Below, piece after piece: positions 1 to 11,294 of a stretch of DNA of 64,000 nucleotides. The number at the start of each line of letters is the position of its first letter. Positions within the stretch are counted from its first letter, which is position 1. Position numbers and translations under genes: made by a program. Source of the DNA: Sclerotinia nivalis (taxonomy: Eukaryota; Ascomycota; Leotiomycetes; Helotiales; Sclerotiniaceae); the NCBI GenBank assembly GCA_029531795.1, contig JAPEIS010000013.1, forward strand, positions 558,001-622,000, in the 5' to 3' direction. Under the pieces are notes generated by a model. The model had not been told where the DNA came from. It did no database searches and worked only from the letters and a program-made list of their open reading frames with translations.

Positions 1-211
1 CTTCAATGCTTCAAGAGCGCTGGGAGCTTTCGAAACTTTAATACTCTAGAAGTGCTAAAAGTCTTCGAAGTTTCAATACTTCATTATATAATCTGATATT
101 AATATAATCTATATTCGTTTGTTCTTATAATTATCTTAATTTTATATTAATTCGATTAAATTATAATATATATTTATATAATTAATTATTGTAAGATCTA
201 TGATTGTAATA
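1..211 (-). repeat. E3 3' LTR (partial)
   Basis: Closely similar to the E2 LTRs (42209-42694 and 55451-55936), read on the minus strand. It ends at TGATTGTAATA, a transition-mutated form of TGATCGTAACA. It includes part of the U3 direct repeats. Roughly 275 bp of the LTR lie left of the window. Confidence 0.9.
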
Positions 212-292
212 TTATCTTTTATTTAGATTAAAGTTTGTTTCAAGTTTATAAAACGGGGTTATATTCTAAAGAAAAATATAAAACTTTTTTTT

Positions 293-859
293 CCTATTAT
301 ATCTTTTTTCAAAATTAAGAAATCTTTATTTTTTGTTCGAAAACATTCCGAACAGATTCTTTTTATTTAATTTATCAATAATTGTAGAGTTGAAATATCT
401 TTCTGTTTTCATTATTGTAATGAAAAACTTCGTTATATAAAAGATATTAATAATCCTCAATATTCTTGTTATTTCGAATATATTTTGGTTCGAATTTTTT
501 GTGATATTGAATTTCCTTTAGAAAAAGATTAGAATCGGAAAGTATTTTGTATTTCGGATTGAGTTTCTTTGAATAAACAAAAAGAGAATTTAGATTGTGA
601 AAAGGAAAAAATGTTTGTTAAAATTCTATATTTGTGTAAACAAAAGAAATTTTTATACAATTGTAGAAAGCAGATAACTGATTATAGTCTTAAATATTTG
701 AATGAATTGGATATTTTGGAAGAGAAAGAATGATTAATGAAAGAATAAACGGAAAAGAAAAAAGCAAATAGAAATGTTTCTAGTTTTAGTAATATTTCGT
801 TCGATCTTTTGGAAGATTTCGATCTTTTGTTTTTCTTGAATCTTTTGAATCTTTTCTGA
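293..859 (+). pseudogene. Antisense Zn2Cys6-like ORF of element E3
   Basis: This frame runs opposite to gag-pol, between the chromodomain and the 3' LTR. It reads from about PIISFFKIKKS through a cysteine-rich stretch (residues CFHYC, then NNPQYSCYFEY, then FCDIEF) into a charged helical segment (EKMFVKILYLCKQKKFLY) and ends at TGA 857-859. E1 and E2 keep the same frame and align with it over about 190 codons. Comparing the three copies and allowing Cys-to-Tyr transitions gives C-x2-C-x6-C-x11-C-x2-C-x6-C, the spacing of fungal Zn2Cys6 clusters. In-frame stops fall at expected Gln or Trp codons. I do not know its function; a DNA-binding role is inference from the cysteine spacing only. It may have been expressed from an antisense promoter in the LTR. 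Confidence 0.5.
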
Positions 860-869
860 GTAGATTTGG

Positions 870-3800
870 ATATCGTTGATGAAATGTTTATAGTTTTTCA
901 AAACAATTGAGATTCTTTTTGGGTTTCCAAGTATTTTTTGAATGTAAATAATCAAGCTATTTCATTAAATACTTTATTATATTTCTAATGTATTTACAAT
1001 CTAGTATAGTTTCAATATTGTATTTGATATTCGGATTGATAGATTCGATTATAGTTTCTGATATATTCGGTATTTCTGATAATACTAATTCGAATTAAAA
1101 TATATAGAATATTGAATGGATATTTATAGTATTTGATAGTTTCAATTTGAAATTGATAAATCTTATTATTTCTTCGATTTCGAATAGTTTTAGTTTTTTG
1201 TAATCTAGTTTATCATTTGATTGTTGTATTTGAATGTTTTTTCGAATTAAATAAACTTTATTTTTATTTTTAAAAGTAAATCTTATATTTTGTGATTCGT
1301 TGTAATATATAGTTGTTCTCAAAGCTATAAATTATAAATCTAATGAAAGTTATTTATATAATTCTTTGATTTCTAATATATTTTTTATAGTTTTATTAGT
1401 ATTCGTTGTTTGTAGAAATAATGAATAATAGATTAATGGAATATATTTATAGTTAATATATATTAGTATTACTTTTGTTATCTTTATCTTCGATGTATTA
1501 TATACAAATTGAATTAAAAATAGTAGTTCAATTCAATTATTTTATTTATAGTTGATATAGTAATATAGATAGATTTTTATTATTTGATTTAGATATTCTA
1601 TTTGGTTATCTATTTGAAAATGAAATACAATAAATAATTTGTATTTGATTTCAAATAATATTATAAAAGTAGTTTAGAATTTTGATATAAAAAGTTTATC
1701 CTTATCTGAAATTATTTCTTTTAGTATATTATGAATATTGATTATATTTTGTAAGAATATATAAACTAGATTATCTGCTGTTTATTTCTTATAGAATAAT
1801 ATTATATAGGCAAATTTCGTTAATTTGTTTATTATTATTAGAATAAAATCGTATTCTTTTTTTATGATTGAATTCTTAGATATAGATAGTTTAATTACGA
1901 AATCCTATATAATGGATTTCCATAATTGAATAGATAAATTGAAGGTTTTGAGTTGATTATATAAAGTATGTTTAATAATCTTGTTCTATATACAGATATT
2001 ACAATTCCCAATTACTTTTTCAATTATAATTCTCATTTTCGGAAAGTAAACTTTTTTTCTGATTTTGATAAAGGTTTTAGTTATTTCTTGATACTTATGA
2101 ATTGAAAACTTATATTGTTCTCAAATATATTCTTTAGTTAATCTAGAAGGTATATATAATTTATTGTAGAAGTATATAAACCTTTTATCGATATTGAATT
2201 TCTTTTTCAAATTGTCTATATTTTTAAGGATTCGTTCTATAATAATATCTCGTTTATATTCTGTTTTCAATTGTTTCTTGATTATACTATAATCAATTTT
2301 GAAGGAAACAACGAATTGCGGTTTATTGTATATTAATACGTTATCTTTTTCTTTTAAGATTGTATATATTTTATATACTTTATTTTGTAAATATTCCGAT
2401 TTTCTATTGAAAACATCAATTCTGATATTTTCTATTTCTTTGATATATGAAATACGAAAATTGTAAACAATTATAATTTCGGATTATCTAATTTATCTTC
2501 TATTTAATTCCTTTATTGTAATAAAGTAAACTAGATTCTTATAATCGATATATATCTATATTATATATTTCGATCTTTCCAAATAGATCTTCTATTTTTT
2601 AAACACCTCAATTATAATTAGCAATTCTTTATTATAAATCTTATAATTCAATTTTGCTAACAATAATTTGCAGGAATAATAGATTATTAATTGTTATTTC
2701 TTGTTTGCTCTAAATTGGTTTAATATAATCTCTAAAACATAATCTAAAGAATTGGTTTCAATTACAATCGATAATTCCGGATCGAATGATAAAAATATTG
2801 GTTTTTTTTATAAAGGCTTATTTGAATAATTCGAAAACTTCCTATATCTTTTTTATCTATTGAAACTCTTTTTGATTCTTTTTAATTATTTCCGATATTG
2901 GAATTGTTATTTTTGAATAATCTTTAATAAATCTACAATAGAAATTGATAAACCTTAAAAAGAATTGTACTTTTTTAATACTTATAGATTAATTCTATTT
3001 TTGAATAATCTATAATTTGTCTAAACTTATCTTGAGTCTTTTTGGAAAGATTATATAATCTAAAAACTCTGTTTCTTTGATGTAGAATATATATTTGCTA
3101 GATTTGCACTAAAGATTTGCTTTCTTCAAGTATATTAATATATTATTAATATCCTAAATATATTGTTTTAAAATCTCTGAATAAATTAATATATCATTCA
3201 AATAACAAATATAACAAATATCGAAATACTTTCTTAATACATTGTTTACTAAATGTATACATATTACCGATATATTGATTAATCCAAATAGTATAATCTG
3301 ATATTTTTATAATCCGTATCGTATTCTAAATACTATTTTCTATTCTTCATTTTTCTTTATTCTAATTAAATAGAAATCGTTTTGTAAATCAAACTTAAAA
3401 AAGATTTTAGCTTTCCCTAATCGATCTCTCAATTCTATAATTAATGGAAATGGATATCGATCTTTGATTATTATATTATTGAATTTGTAATAATCTATAT
3501 ATAACCTTTTAATTCTATTTTTTTTAAATATATATAATACAAAGTTAATTATCTATAAAATGGATTCTTTAATCCATCCTTTTTTTAAACTATTATTAAT
3601 ATATTTTTTGAATATTCTCAAGTCTTCTTTCGACATTTGATAAATAGATTCGAATAAAGATATCTTCCCTTCCATTAATATTATTTCGTAATCCCATAAT
3701 TTGTATTCTAATAAAGTTTTATAGTTCTTTCGTTTTTCGAAAAGTTTTGTATATTTTATATACTCTACTAATATATCCATCAATAAAGAATTCTAAGTTC

Positions 3801-5872
3801 GATATTCTACATTGATAGGATTATTCGTTTTCAATTCCCTAAAATGTATATTTAATTTCACAGACTTGTATATATCTCGATGATCGTAATTGTATTAATC
3901 GAATATCAAAGTTCCTTAATTCCAATTAATATTAGAATTGTACTATATCAATTATAGCATATTTAATGTGATTTAATAATTCCTTAATAGAACTATATCA
4001 AATTATATAAATTTGTAATATTCATTTATTTGTATTTCCGTTGATTTAATCTCCATTCGTATCATCTTATTTTCAATATCAATTAATTGTTCATCTATTA
4101 ATTACAATATATATAAATATTTCTTCATTTGAAATCTTATATCAATTTCTTATACAACTTTTTGTATAATAAAATTTCCGGTTGCTTTAAAGTCTATCAT
4201 AACTTTGAGCTAATACCTATTGATTATAATCTTCAGATTGATTTATTCACTATATCCTGTAGCGTTTAATTGCCTATTTTGATCCGTTCGATTAGTTTGA
4301 TCAATTTGGTCAATTAAGCGATTTAATTGACCGAACGAAGAAACATTCCAGCAATCTTCTTCTTCATCATTTGTAATTGTTTGATTAATTGAAATTTCGT
4401 TGTCGAATATATTTTTCCATTTAATAGTTAAAGACAATCCTTGTATAATCCGAAGAAAATATCCTATTGTTTGTAAAGATTGTATGATTTGGGTTTGCAT
4501 CAAATATTCATCCCTTATCTATTGTACTAGATGTATCTTATATATAAAATGATTAATATTATAATAAAAATAAATGATTTCCTATATTTCTTCTTATTCT
4601 AATATTTTCATATAATAATATAAGATTCTTTCAACAAAGGAAAAATTGATTATAATTCTATATTATAAAATTCTATATTTATCGATGATTTTTGTTTTAT
4701 AGATTTCTTCTTCTACAATACCTTTTATATTTAAATCGTCGCTATAAATACCTTCATTTGTTTCTTCAAATTTCCAAATTCGACAATTCCATTTATCGAT
4801 ATACTATATAATCTAAAGTTCCCCTGAACTTGATTTTCGATCGATCTACAAAATTAACTTTTTTTTTGAATCTTCTGATTCTTCGAATTGATTATCCTTC
4901 AATTGTTCTTTAAAACTTAAGTTTATACAACTTAAAGTATATAATTAGAATTCGAATATCGTATTGAATTACTTTTTGCCTTTTCAAGATTTCTTATTCC
5001 GATTAAAATTTCCTTATTTCTTTTGACGATAAATTGCAGCTTTATATCTTAATTACTTATATTCAAAATATAACTTTTTATTTTTATATTTATCCATTTC
5101 TTTCTTAAATAGCTTTCTTCGAATAATAATATTTAACTTTATCAAATCTCTATAACTTTCATTTTTAGTTTAACATCGTCTTCTTTTATTTCATTTATAA
5201 TTCTAATCTGAATAGTTTTGGAACTTCTTATCTCATTGGTATTCGTAAAACCGATTATCGATCTTGATTACGAATTCTATTATTTCGTTGATATTCATAA
5301 ACTCAATACTTCTTACAAATTCCAATTTTATATAATCCTTAAAACCGCAATAAAAATAATTTAGTAAAACCTATTGATCCCATCCGGTTTGATTAATATA
5401 TCGCCTGAATTCTATAATATAATTGATCATTATTCCGATTTGTTTTAAAACGAATAGATTTCGTTCGGCTGTCTTGATTTCATCGATATCCCTAAATACT
5501 TATTCGATTTCTCTTTTGAATCCTACAAAACTTTCGAAAATAGTTTGTATAATTATTATATAATAATCTTTAGATTTAATAAAATAATCTTTAAAATAAA
5601 ATTGGGTTCATTTGATTGTTTCTCTACAAAAGTAAAAGAGGGTATATAGATTATAACTATCAGAAATTACAAATTTGACAATATTGAATTTAAAATAGAA
5701 AAATTTCGAGTTCCCTTCGATTGTTATAATATTTATCGAATATTACTACTCGTAAAGTTTCCGTGATTTGTATTGAAACAAGATCGGCATTTAGTAATTC
5801 AATATTGTTATGATTATCGTTATTATTATTATTATTCAAGAAAATATTAATAACAAAATCTTGCAAAAATAT
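870..5872 (-). pseudogene. E3 gag-pol relic (Gag-PR-RT-RH-IN-chromodomain)
   Basis: Reading leftward: the start codon equivalent at 5870-5872 is ATA (E2 has ATG). Gag follows, with a degraded knuckle near 5035 and an Asp/Gln-rich spacer at 4243-4503. The protease active site near 4185 reads DFKATGNF instead of DSGATGNF. The RT N-terminus is at 3553-3783 and the catalytic YLDD near 3200 is YLND. RNase H (about 2440-2780), integrase (about 1560-2040; Glu of the DDE triad kept in NQIEYLN) and a C-terminal chromodomain across the stop at 957 (a Trp codon in the consensus) follow. Stops are numerous and the length is not a multiple of three, so indels are present too. Clearly inactive. Confidence 0.85.
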
Positions 5873-5924
5873 AGTAAAATGAAATATACCAAATCGATAT
5901 TTGAACTAATAAAAATATTCAAAG

Positions 5925-6214
5925 TATTATATTGCTACAATCCTTTATTATTAAGAAATGATCAAAAAGTTTATAAAAAGATTATAATAGTTTCTATTAA
6001 AGATCAGATAAAGATTTAATAAAAATAAAGATATAACGATTGTATTATATAATAACTATAGTATTTAAATTAATGATTGTTTTTGAGTATAAAACTCTAT
6101 AAATAAAGAAATCCATTCTATTTATATAAACCTTTATATTCTGAAGCTTTAAAAGTCCTCAAAGCTTCAATATTCTAGGAGTATTGAGAGCCTTCGAAAC
6201 TTTAATATTCCAGG
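5925..6214 (-). repeat. E3 5' LTR, first segment
   Basis: Begins TATTATATTGCTACAATCC, matching TGTTACGCCGCTACAATTC of E2 after transitions. It contains a TATA-like TTTATATAAA element (read on minus) downstream of the U3 repeats. It is interrupted at CCAGG (6210-6214) by element H and resumes at 22323. Confidence 0.9.
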
Positions 6215-6360
6215 TGTCACGGGTTCGTAACCCGTTCCTAGCTAGTCTGCATGGCTGCCTAAGGCACCCATCCCCCATATAGTCGATACTTTTCTTAACA
6301 TTTTCTTTCTTTTTTGTAGAATATTATTATATTTTAAAGCATTTTACCATCATTATAATA
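6215..6360 (+). repeat. H 5' LTR
   Basis: 146 bp, paired with 22172-22317. It contains a CATATAGTC TATA-like box near 6277 and GTAGAATATT at 6316-6325. The bases right after it (6361-6373) are complementary to that segment (see findings). The right half is heavily C-to-T converted relative to the 3' copy. Confidence 0.9.
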
Positions 6361-6639
6361 GTATATTCTATTCTTTATAAAGATTCTACTATTGAATAGA
6401 AAAGATAGTTTAGTTTTACCAAATAATCAATTTCACGAAATACTTGGAAACTTCGATTATTAATATATTGATAAACAATAAACAATATTTTAATTCGATT
6501 TCAATCTAGATTTAGATCTAGATTCAGATTCAGATTCAGATCCAGATTTCGATTTAATTAGTATTACGTTGTTATATATTCGAAATCAAAGACCCTATAA
6601 TTATACTTTAGTTTTTAAGATTATCTTAAATAATTTATT

Positions 6640-7836
6640 ATTATATTGGATATCATTCAATCAATTCTATTAGAATTATCGATATTTTTAGTCCAATCAA
6701 AAACAATACCCGAATTCTGAAAGTATATTAAATTTGTTTTTTCTAATTATTAATAGTTTGTATATAAACTTTCCAGTATTGGAGATGAAGATCTTAAAGA
6801 TCCAATCTTTATTTCCGATATATTTACTAATCTACAGAATTCTGAAGCTGTCGCATATATATAACATTTGTTCAGTTTCACAGAACGGATACTAGCTCAA
6901 ACAAAGCAATATTGATAAGAAATATATATATTATAAGGAGATCTATAATTAAACAATACAGTTAATATAAGATTAATGATTCAGAATTCTACTTTTCGGA
7001 AACAACTTGATCAATTATTTATTAATGTAAATTTTATTATATTAATTTATCGATTACAATAAATTACAAAGAATTCTGAATTGTTCAAAGGTGAAAAAAT
7101 AGGTTTTTTGATTCGATAAAGCGAATACGAAGATTGGAAAATGGGTTTATATATTTGTTGGAAAAGCGATCCTGTAGTTTTCGATATAGAATAAAAGAAA
7201 TTATTATATATGGTTTCGTTTTTGGAAGGAATAGTTTGATAGGAAAGACGAAAGGATATTGAAGGAATTATAGATAATATATCGGAATTTATTATTGCAA
7301 ATGTATTCCTGAAGAAATTCGATGGTTTTTATATTTCAATTGATGTTGAATGTGAGACAATAATCAAATTCGATAAATTCAAAATGGGTGATAAAATTTT
7401 ATTTCCTTTTTTTAATTTATAGTTGAAATATTTAGGTGTATTTAGTGGAAAGATTTTCCGAGAAATGGTTTTTGTAATGAAATAAAAAGTTATCGATAAA
7501 TTGAAGGTATTGGTAAAAGGTGATTCAAATCCTTGCGAATTCATTAATATTGAAGGATGGAGAAAGAAGTTTCAAGTATAGAGTCAAAACTGTTAGAATA
7601 ACGAATATTATAATACAAATTCTTCGAGATCTAGTTCAATTTATATTCAATAATAAGTATTATTAGTACTTTATATTCAAGACAACCTTATGGATCTCGA
7701 TGTAATTAGAATCTTAAAACAAATATAAAGAGAGTATGAATATTTTTATGATTTATATTATTTTTATAAACAATTTGGGTATCGAGTTGTAGATTATGAA
7801 ACAAAGAAACAAGTTGATATTATAAGAAATGCAAGT
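6640..7836 (+). pseudogene. H gag relic with eroded zinc knuckle
   Basis: The segment from about 7330 to 7640 matches Gag of A3 (shared features: the SIDVE..KFDK stretch, DSNPC, W-[RQ]-KKF, NEYYN). At 7756-7797 lies a zinc-knuckle spacing in which all four ligands are Tyr: Y-x2-Y-x4-Y-x4-Y, each TAT, as expected from TGT or CAT after transitions. Several stops interrupt the frame. The start is not identifiable; 6361-6640 is leader without recognisable coding sequence. The gene is cut at 7841 by element C. Confidence 0.65.
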
Positions 7837-7841
7837 GGATA

Positions 7842-8202
7842 TGTCACGGGTAATCACATGATACCTGATTCACATAACTGGTGATCTACGATCATTTTAT
7901 ACTCTATGATCATTAAACCCCTCATTTCATATTAGTTATCAGACTCTTTTAGATCTTGTCGATCCTTACGATCATCAATCCTTTTCTGATATCATACAGA
8001 TCGAAGCCTAGCCTAATTGATGCTTCTTGTTGATTAGATAGCTTCTATTAAGTCTATATATATTATCTACAATTCTTAAGATCGAAAGCAGATCATTTAA
8101 TACAATTCTCATTGAAGATATATTTTAACTCTAAACACTTCACTATAATCATCTTCTCTCCGATCCCTTCAATATGCTCTGTGATCGTATTATCTCGTGA
8201 TA
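7842..8202 (+). repeat. C 5' LTR
   Basis: Starts TGTCACGGGTAATCACATGA and ends ATCTCGTGATA. 361 bp, aligned without gaps to the 3' copy apart from transitions. Contains TATATATATTATC, a TATA-like run, about 140 bp before the end. Confidence 0.9.
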
Positions 8203-8343
8203 ATTATAAGCCCGGTAGCTTTTAATCTGTTTAAACTTCTATCATACAATCACTCAATTCTTAAAGGATTACCCTTTTTCATTTTACTCCTATTTTCATT
8301 ATAAGTCCAATTATCCTACATCTCTTCCTATTATCTTCCAAAT

Positions 8344-8790
8344 ATGACGAAAGATCAATCTAATTCTCCTCTTTTTGTTACTCATGTTCAATAACCAGAG
8401 TGGTATCTTCGTTTGCAAAATAAATGTTTAGTCATCGGAATCTGGGAACTAGTCGACCCGGATAACGATCCTCTTGTATCCACTTCGAACGGAACCACTC
8501 CTAACTCCGATCTGGCAAATAAACCAACCACATCAATCAAATCGACCAATACATCACAACTTACACTTATTTCTTTACACAATTGATCAATACAACTAAA
8601 ACGATCAACTCTATCCAAATGATCAATATTCGGAATGACCAATATGGTCAATGGGTCAACCTTATCGACATGATCACGAAATGGTCAATTTGATCAATTT
8701 GATCAATTAATCGACCAAATTGAACCACGCCACCAATTTCAATCGGAATCGCTCAAAATCGATACTCATACATTATCAAGACCTATACTC
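8344..8790 (+). pseudogene. C gag N-terminal fragment (copia type)
   Basis: An ATG at 8344 opens a frame reading MTKDQSNSPLFVTHVQ, stop, PEWYLRLQNKCLVIGIWELVDPD. The P-E-W-x-x-R/W-L-Q-x-K-C-x-x-x-G-I/V-W-x-x-V-D-P pattern is typical of the Gag N-terminus of fungal copia elements. The stop in front of PEW is TAA at a Gln position. Further down are short Asp-Gln-Phe repeats (GATCAATTT units, 8670-8710) and more TGA and TAA stops. The frame fades before the 3' LTR. Base composition is richer in C than the surroundings, so this element is less decayed. Function if intact: capsid protein of virus-like particles. Confidence 0.6.
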
Positions 8791-8861
8791 CATATTTGAT
8801 CAATCACTATTCTTTACAATCTTTTCTTGTTGTTACAAACCGATTCTCGATCTAGAGAGTA

Positions 8862-9222
8862 TATCACAGATAATCATATAATACCTGATTTATATAATTA
8901 ATAATCTACAATCACTTTATACTTTATGATCATTAAACCCCTTATTTCATATTAATTATCAAACTCTTCTAGATCTTATCGATCCTTACAATCGTCAACC
9001 CTTTCCTAATATTATACAGATCGAAATCTAATCTAATTGATACTTCTCATCAGCTAAATAGCTTCTATTAAATCTATATATACCATCTACGATCCTTAAG
9101 ATCAAAAACAGATCATTCAATACAATTCTCATTGAAGACACACTTTAACTCTAAACACTTCACTATAACCATCTTCTCTCCGATCCCTTCAACGTACTCC
9201 GTGATCGTACTATCTCGTAATA
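8862..9222 (+). repeat. C 3' LTR
   Basis: 361 bp, starts TATCACAGATAATCATATAA and ends ATCTCGTAATA, followed by the GGATA duplication. It differs from the 5' LTR by transitions. Confidence 0.9.
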
Positions 9223-9227
9223 GGATA

Positions 9228-9970
9228 CAAAGGTATTTTTTATAAAAGTAATTATTTGAAAGGTAATCATTAATTATATCAAAATCAATAATACTGTTTG
9301 AATAGTTTAATCAATCGAGGTGGCTATTAATGAGGAGGATATCAAATATAGTTTTAAGTTCAATAATACTGCCTCTTTAATCCAATTAATCGTAGAAGTT
9401 TTTAATGAGGTAATTATTAAGATTATAATAATCATCAATAATAATACTTTAATATATTTATTGAGTTTGTTGAAAAAGAAGTATTAGTATTATCAGAAAG
9501 TATATCAAATATATCTTTTTGCAATATAGTATCATTGTTATTTATATCTATTCAAAAGCACTCGGGAAAAGTTTAACTTTTATAATAAATCGTTCGCGGG
9601 GATTATCAAGGGATACAAAATAAATACGATGAATAATAATTAACAAAAAATTTTTATAGTTCAATTCTATAAATAGTAAATCTTTATTCATTCAAATTAT
9701 TATATTCTTAATATATTTTTTTCCCTTCAATATAATTAACTTGATTGATAACGGATGTTTAGGAAAGGTATTTGCTGATCATTTTTTCGTTGATTGAAAT
9801 AATATCCCAATTCGATTTTTATCATATCATTATGAACTCTGTTTGGCAAATAGAAATACTATAAATATCATTATTGATTATTTTGTAATAAATATAACAA
9901 TAGAATAATATAAAAAAATATAGTTATTTTTTGTTATAAAATTTTCTAAAGAAATTTTAGTTATTTTCGG
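9228..9970 (+). pseudogene. H protease region (D-N-G active site)
   Basis: After element C, the H polyprotein continues. Around 9720-9960 it aligns with the protease of A3 (63231-63575): hydrophobic strand, then Leu-Ile-Asp-Asn-Gly-Cys (Asp codon 9747-9749), then GKVFADHFFV and a second strand. Retropepsins normally use D-S/T-G; here and in all A copies the second residue is Asn. The region from 9228 to 9640 is spacer with no motif I recognise. It is cut at 9975 by a solo LTR. Confidence 0.6.
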
Positions 9971-9975
9971 ATTAT

Positions 9976-10188
9976 TGTCACGGGGTCCCCGTATATGGTA
10001 TACGGAGACCGCTCGGGTTCCGACCCGTAGGAGTCGGACCTCGGATAAGTATAGGCTAGCCCCGGTCGGGACTAGCGCTACACATAAATGTATTTAAGGA
10101 ACCATTCCTTCTATAGAAACGTAACTCTTCGAGCTACGTCTTATCAATAAAAGTGATTTCTGTTATCCTGTCTGCTGCCTCCGTGATA
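9976..10188 (+). repeat. Solo LTR, 213 bp, B-related (copy 1)
   Basis: Begins TGTCACGGGGTCCCC and ends CTCCGTGATA, with perfect TSD ATTAT (9971-9975, 10189-10193). It is almost identical to copies at 46791 and 60641 and stands out as GC-rich in an AT-rich region. Its last ~110 bp match the R-U5 part of the element B LTRs, but the U3 part is unrelated. Contains an inverted repeat ACGTA(A/G)CTC-TTC-GAGCTACGT near 10127-10147. Confidence 0.92.
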
Positions 10189-10193
10189 ATTAT

Positions 10194-11052
10194 TATAGTT
10201 ATAATACTATAATCTATATATAAACTGATGGAATATGATTTTTTTTTTCAACTTTCAATATTGTATAATTCATTATTGCCTTTATAATATATTCGATCCA
10301 ATATAAATATCAATAATCTTTTTGCCAATATATATAAACCAAATATACAAAAATAGTATATCTACAAAACTATCTATCGATAAAATCTTTGATGTATTAC
10401 CTTCAATTAAAACTTTCTTTTTTAATATAAAAAAGAATCCTTCCTGATATTTATTATTATTTATCGAAGATGAAAACGAAAACAACAAAACATATATTCA
10501 AAATTTTAAGATGGTTTTAAAAAAGCTATTAGAGTAAAATTATAATGAATCAGTTTCTATAGACGAAGATTATGAATCGATAAAAGATTTTGAAATCGAT
10601 TTACAAATCGATAAGATCTTGATATTTGGTGTAAATCATTATCATATAAGAATTTGCAATAAGGGAGTATTATCTTAAGTATAAATAATACCGAATTGAT
10701 ATTCTATTTAGTATAAGTTTATACAAAAGATCGTTGGACAATATCGATCGAAATTAATACCAAAAAATGAATTTTTATTATCGCTATTAGTTTCAATTCC
10801 AAAAGAGCAGATCGAGGTTATTTTCAATACAAAATTAGATTTAGATAATATTCGTTGATTACAAGTTATTAGTTTTATATCTTTTTGTTAATAGAATAAA
10901 ATGAAGGTTATATGTTTTATATAAAAGGAATTAGATCGAACAAAAGAGATTATCTGATAAGAATGTTTATATAAAGTAATAATAATTCCAACTCTTCAGG
11001 AATAAGATTTCAAGGATATATTATATGGAAAAGGCAATATCGTTGATACATT
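10194..11052 (+). pseudogene. H polyprotein, segment between protease and RT
   Basis: This continues H pol between the solo LTR and element B. It corresponds to A2 around 45460-46230 (shared tract near DLDNIR-stop-LQ at about 10845-10865, compared with NLNINNIR-stop-LQ in A2). No enzymatic motif is visible, and stops are frequent. It ends at the AATCA duplication of element B. Confidence 0.5.
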
Positions 11053-11057
11053 AATCA

Positions 11058-11294
11058 TATCACGGAGGCAGTAGACAGGATAACAGAAATCACTTTTATT
11101 GATAAGATGTAGCTCGAAGAGTTACGTTTCTATAGAAGGAATGTTTCCTTTAAATACATTTGTGTGTGCTAGAGCTCCGAGCCTTAGCGCTCTTATAGGG
11201 TACGATCACCGAGCGTGTCTCGCTCGGTGCTGGATCGGATAAGTGGAGTTTATTAAAGGGGCTGGTCTAGTGGTCTGGTTTTGATTCTGTGATA
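11058..11294 (-). repeat. B 3' LTR
   Basis: 237 bp. Plus-strand text starts TATCACGGAGGCAG and ends TTGATTCTGTGATA. The first half is well preserved and the second half is C-to-T converted on plus compared with 16622-16858. Contains a perfect hairpin CACCGAGCG-TGTCT-CGCTCGGTG (about 11205-11227). Confidence 0.93.

Larger units (their letters stand above)
7842..9222 (+). mobile_element. Non-autonomous copia-type LTR element C (gag only)
   Basis: Two 361-bp LTRs (7842-8202, 8862-9222) flank a 659-bp interior, with TSD GGATA at 7837-7841 and 9223-9227. The interior holds only the start of a copia-type gag; protease, integrase and RT are absent. The size and organisation fit a TRIM-like internal deletion derivative that would depend on a full-length relative. 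The same LTR family occurs as solo LTRs at 24235-24618 and at 25601-25632 plus 38978-39328. Confidence 0.88.

Noticed and set aside
8388..8651. Open frame of 87 codons on minus within element C
   Set aside because: The plus strand here encodes the copia Gag start with the PEW...C...W motif, so the minus frame is a shadow.
8640..8720. Clustered GATCAA/TTGATC repeats as a possible regulatory array or CRISPR
   Set aside because: Units are degenerate, lack spacers, and coincide with Asp-Gln codons in the gag frame; a similar run occurs in element E coding sequence (4270-4330).
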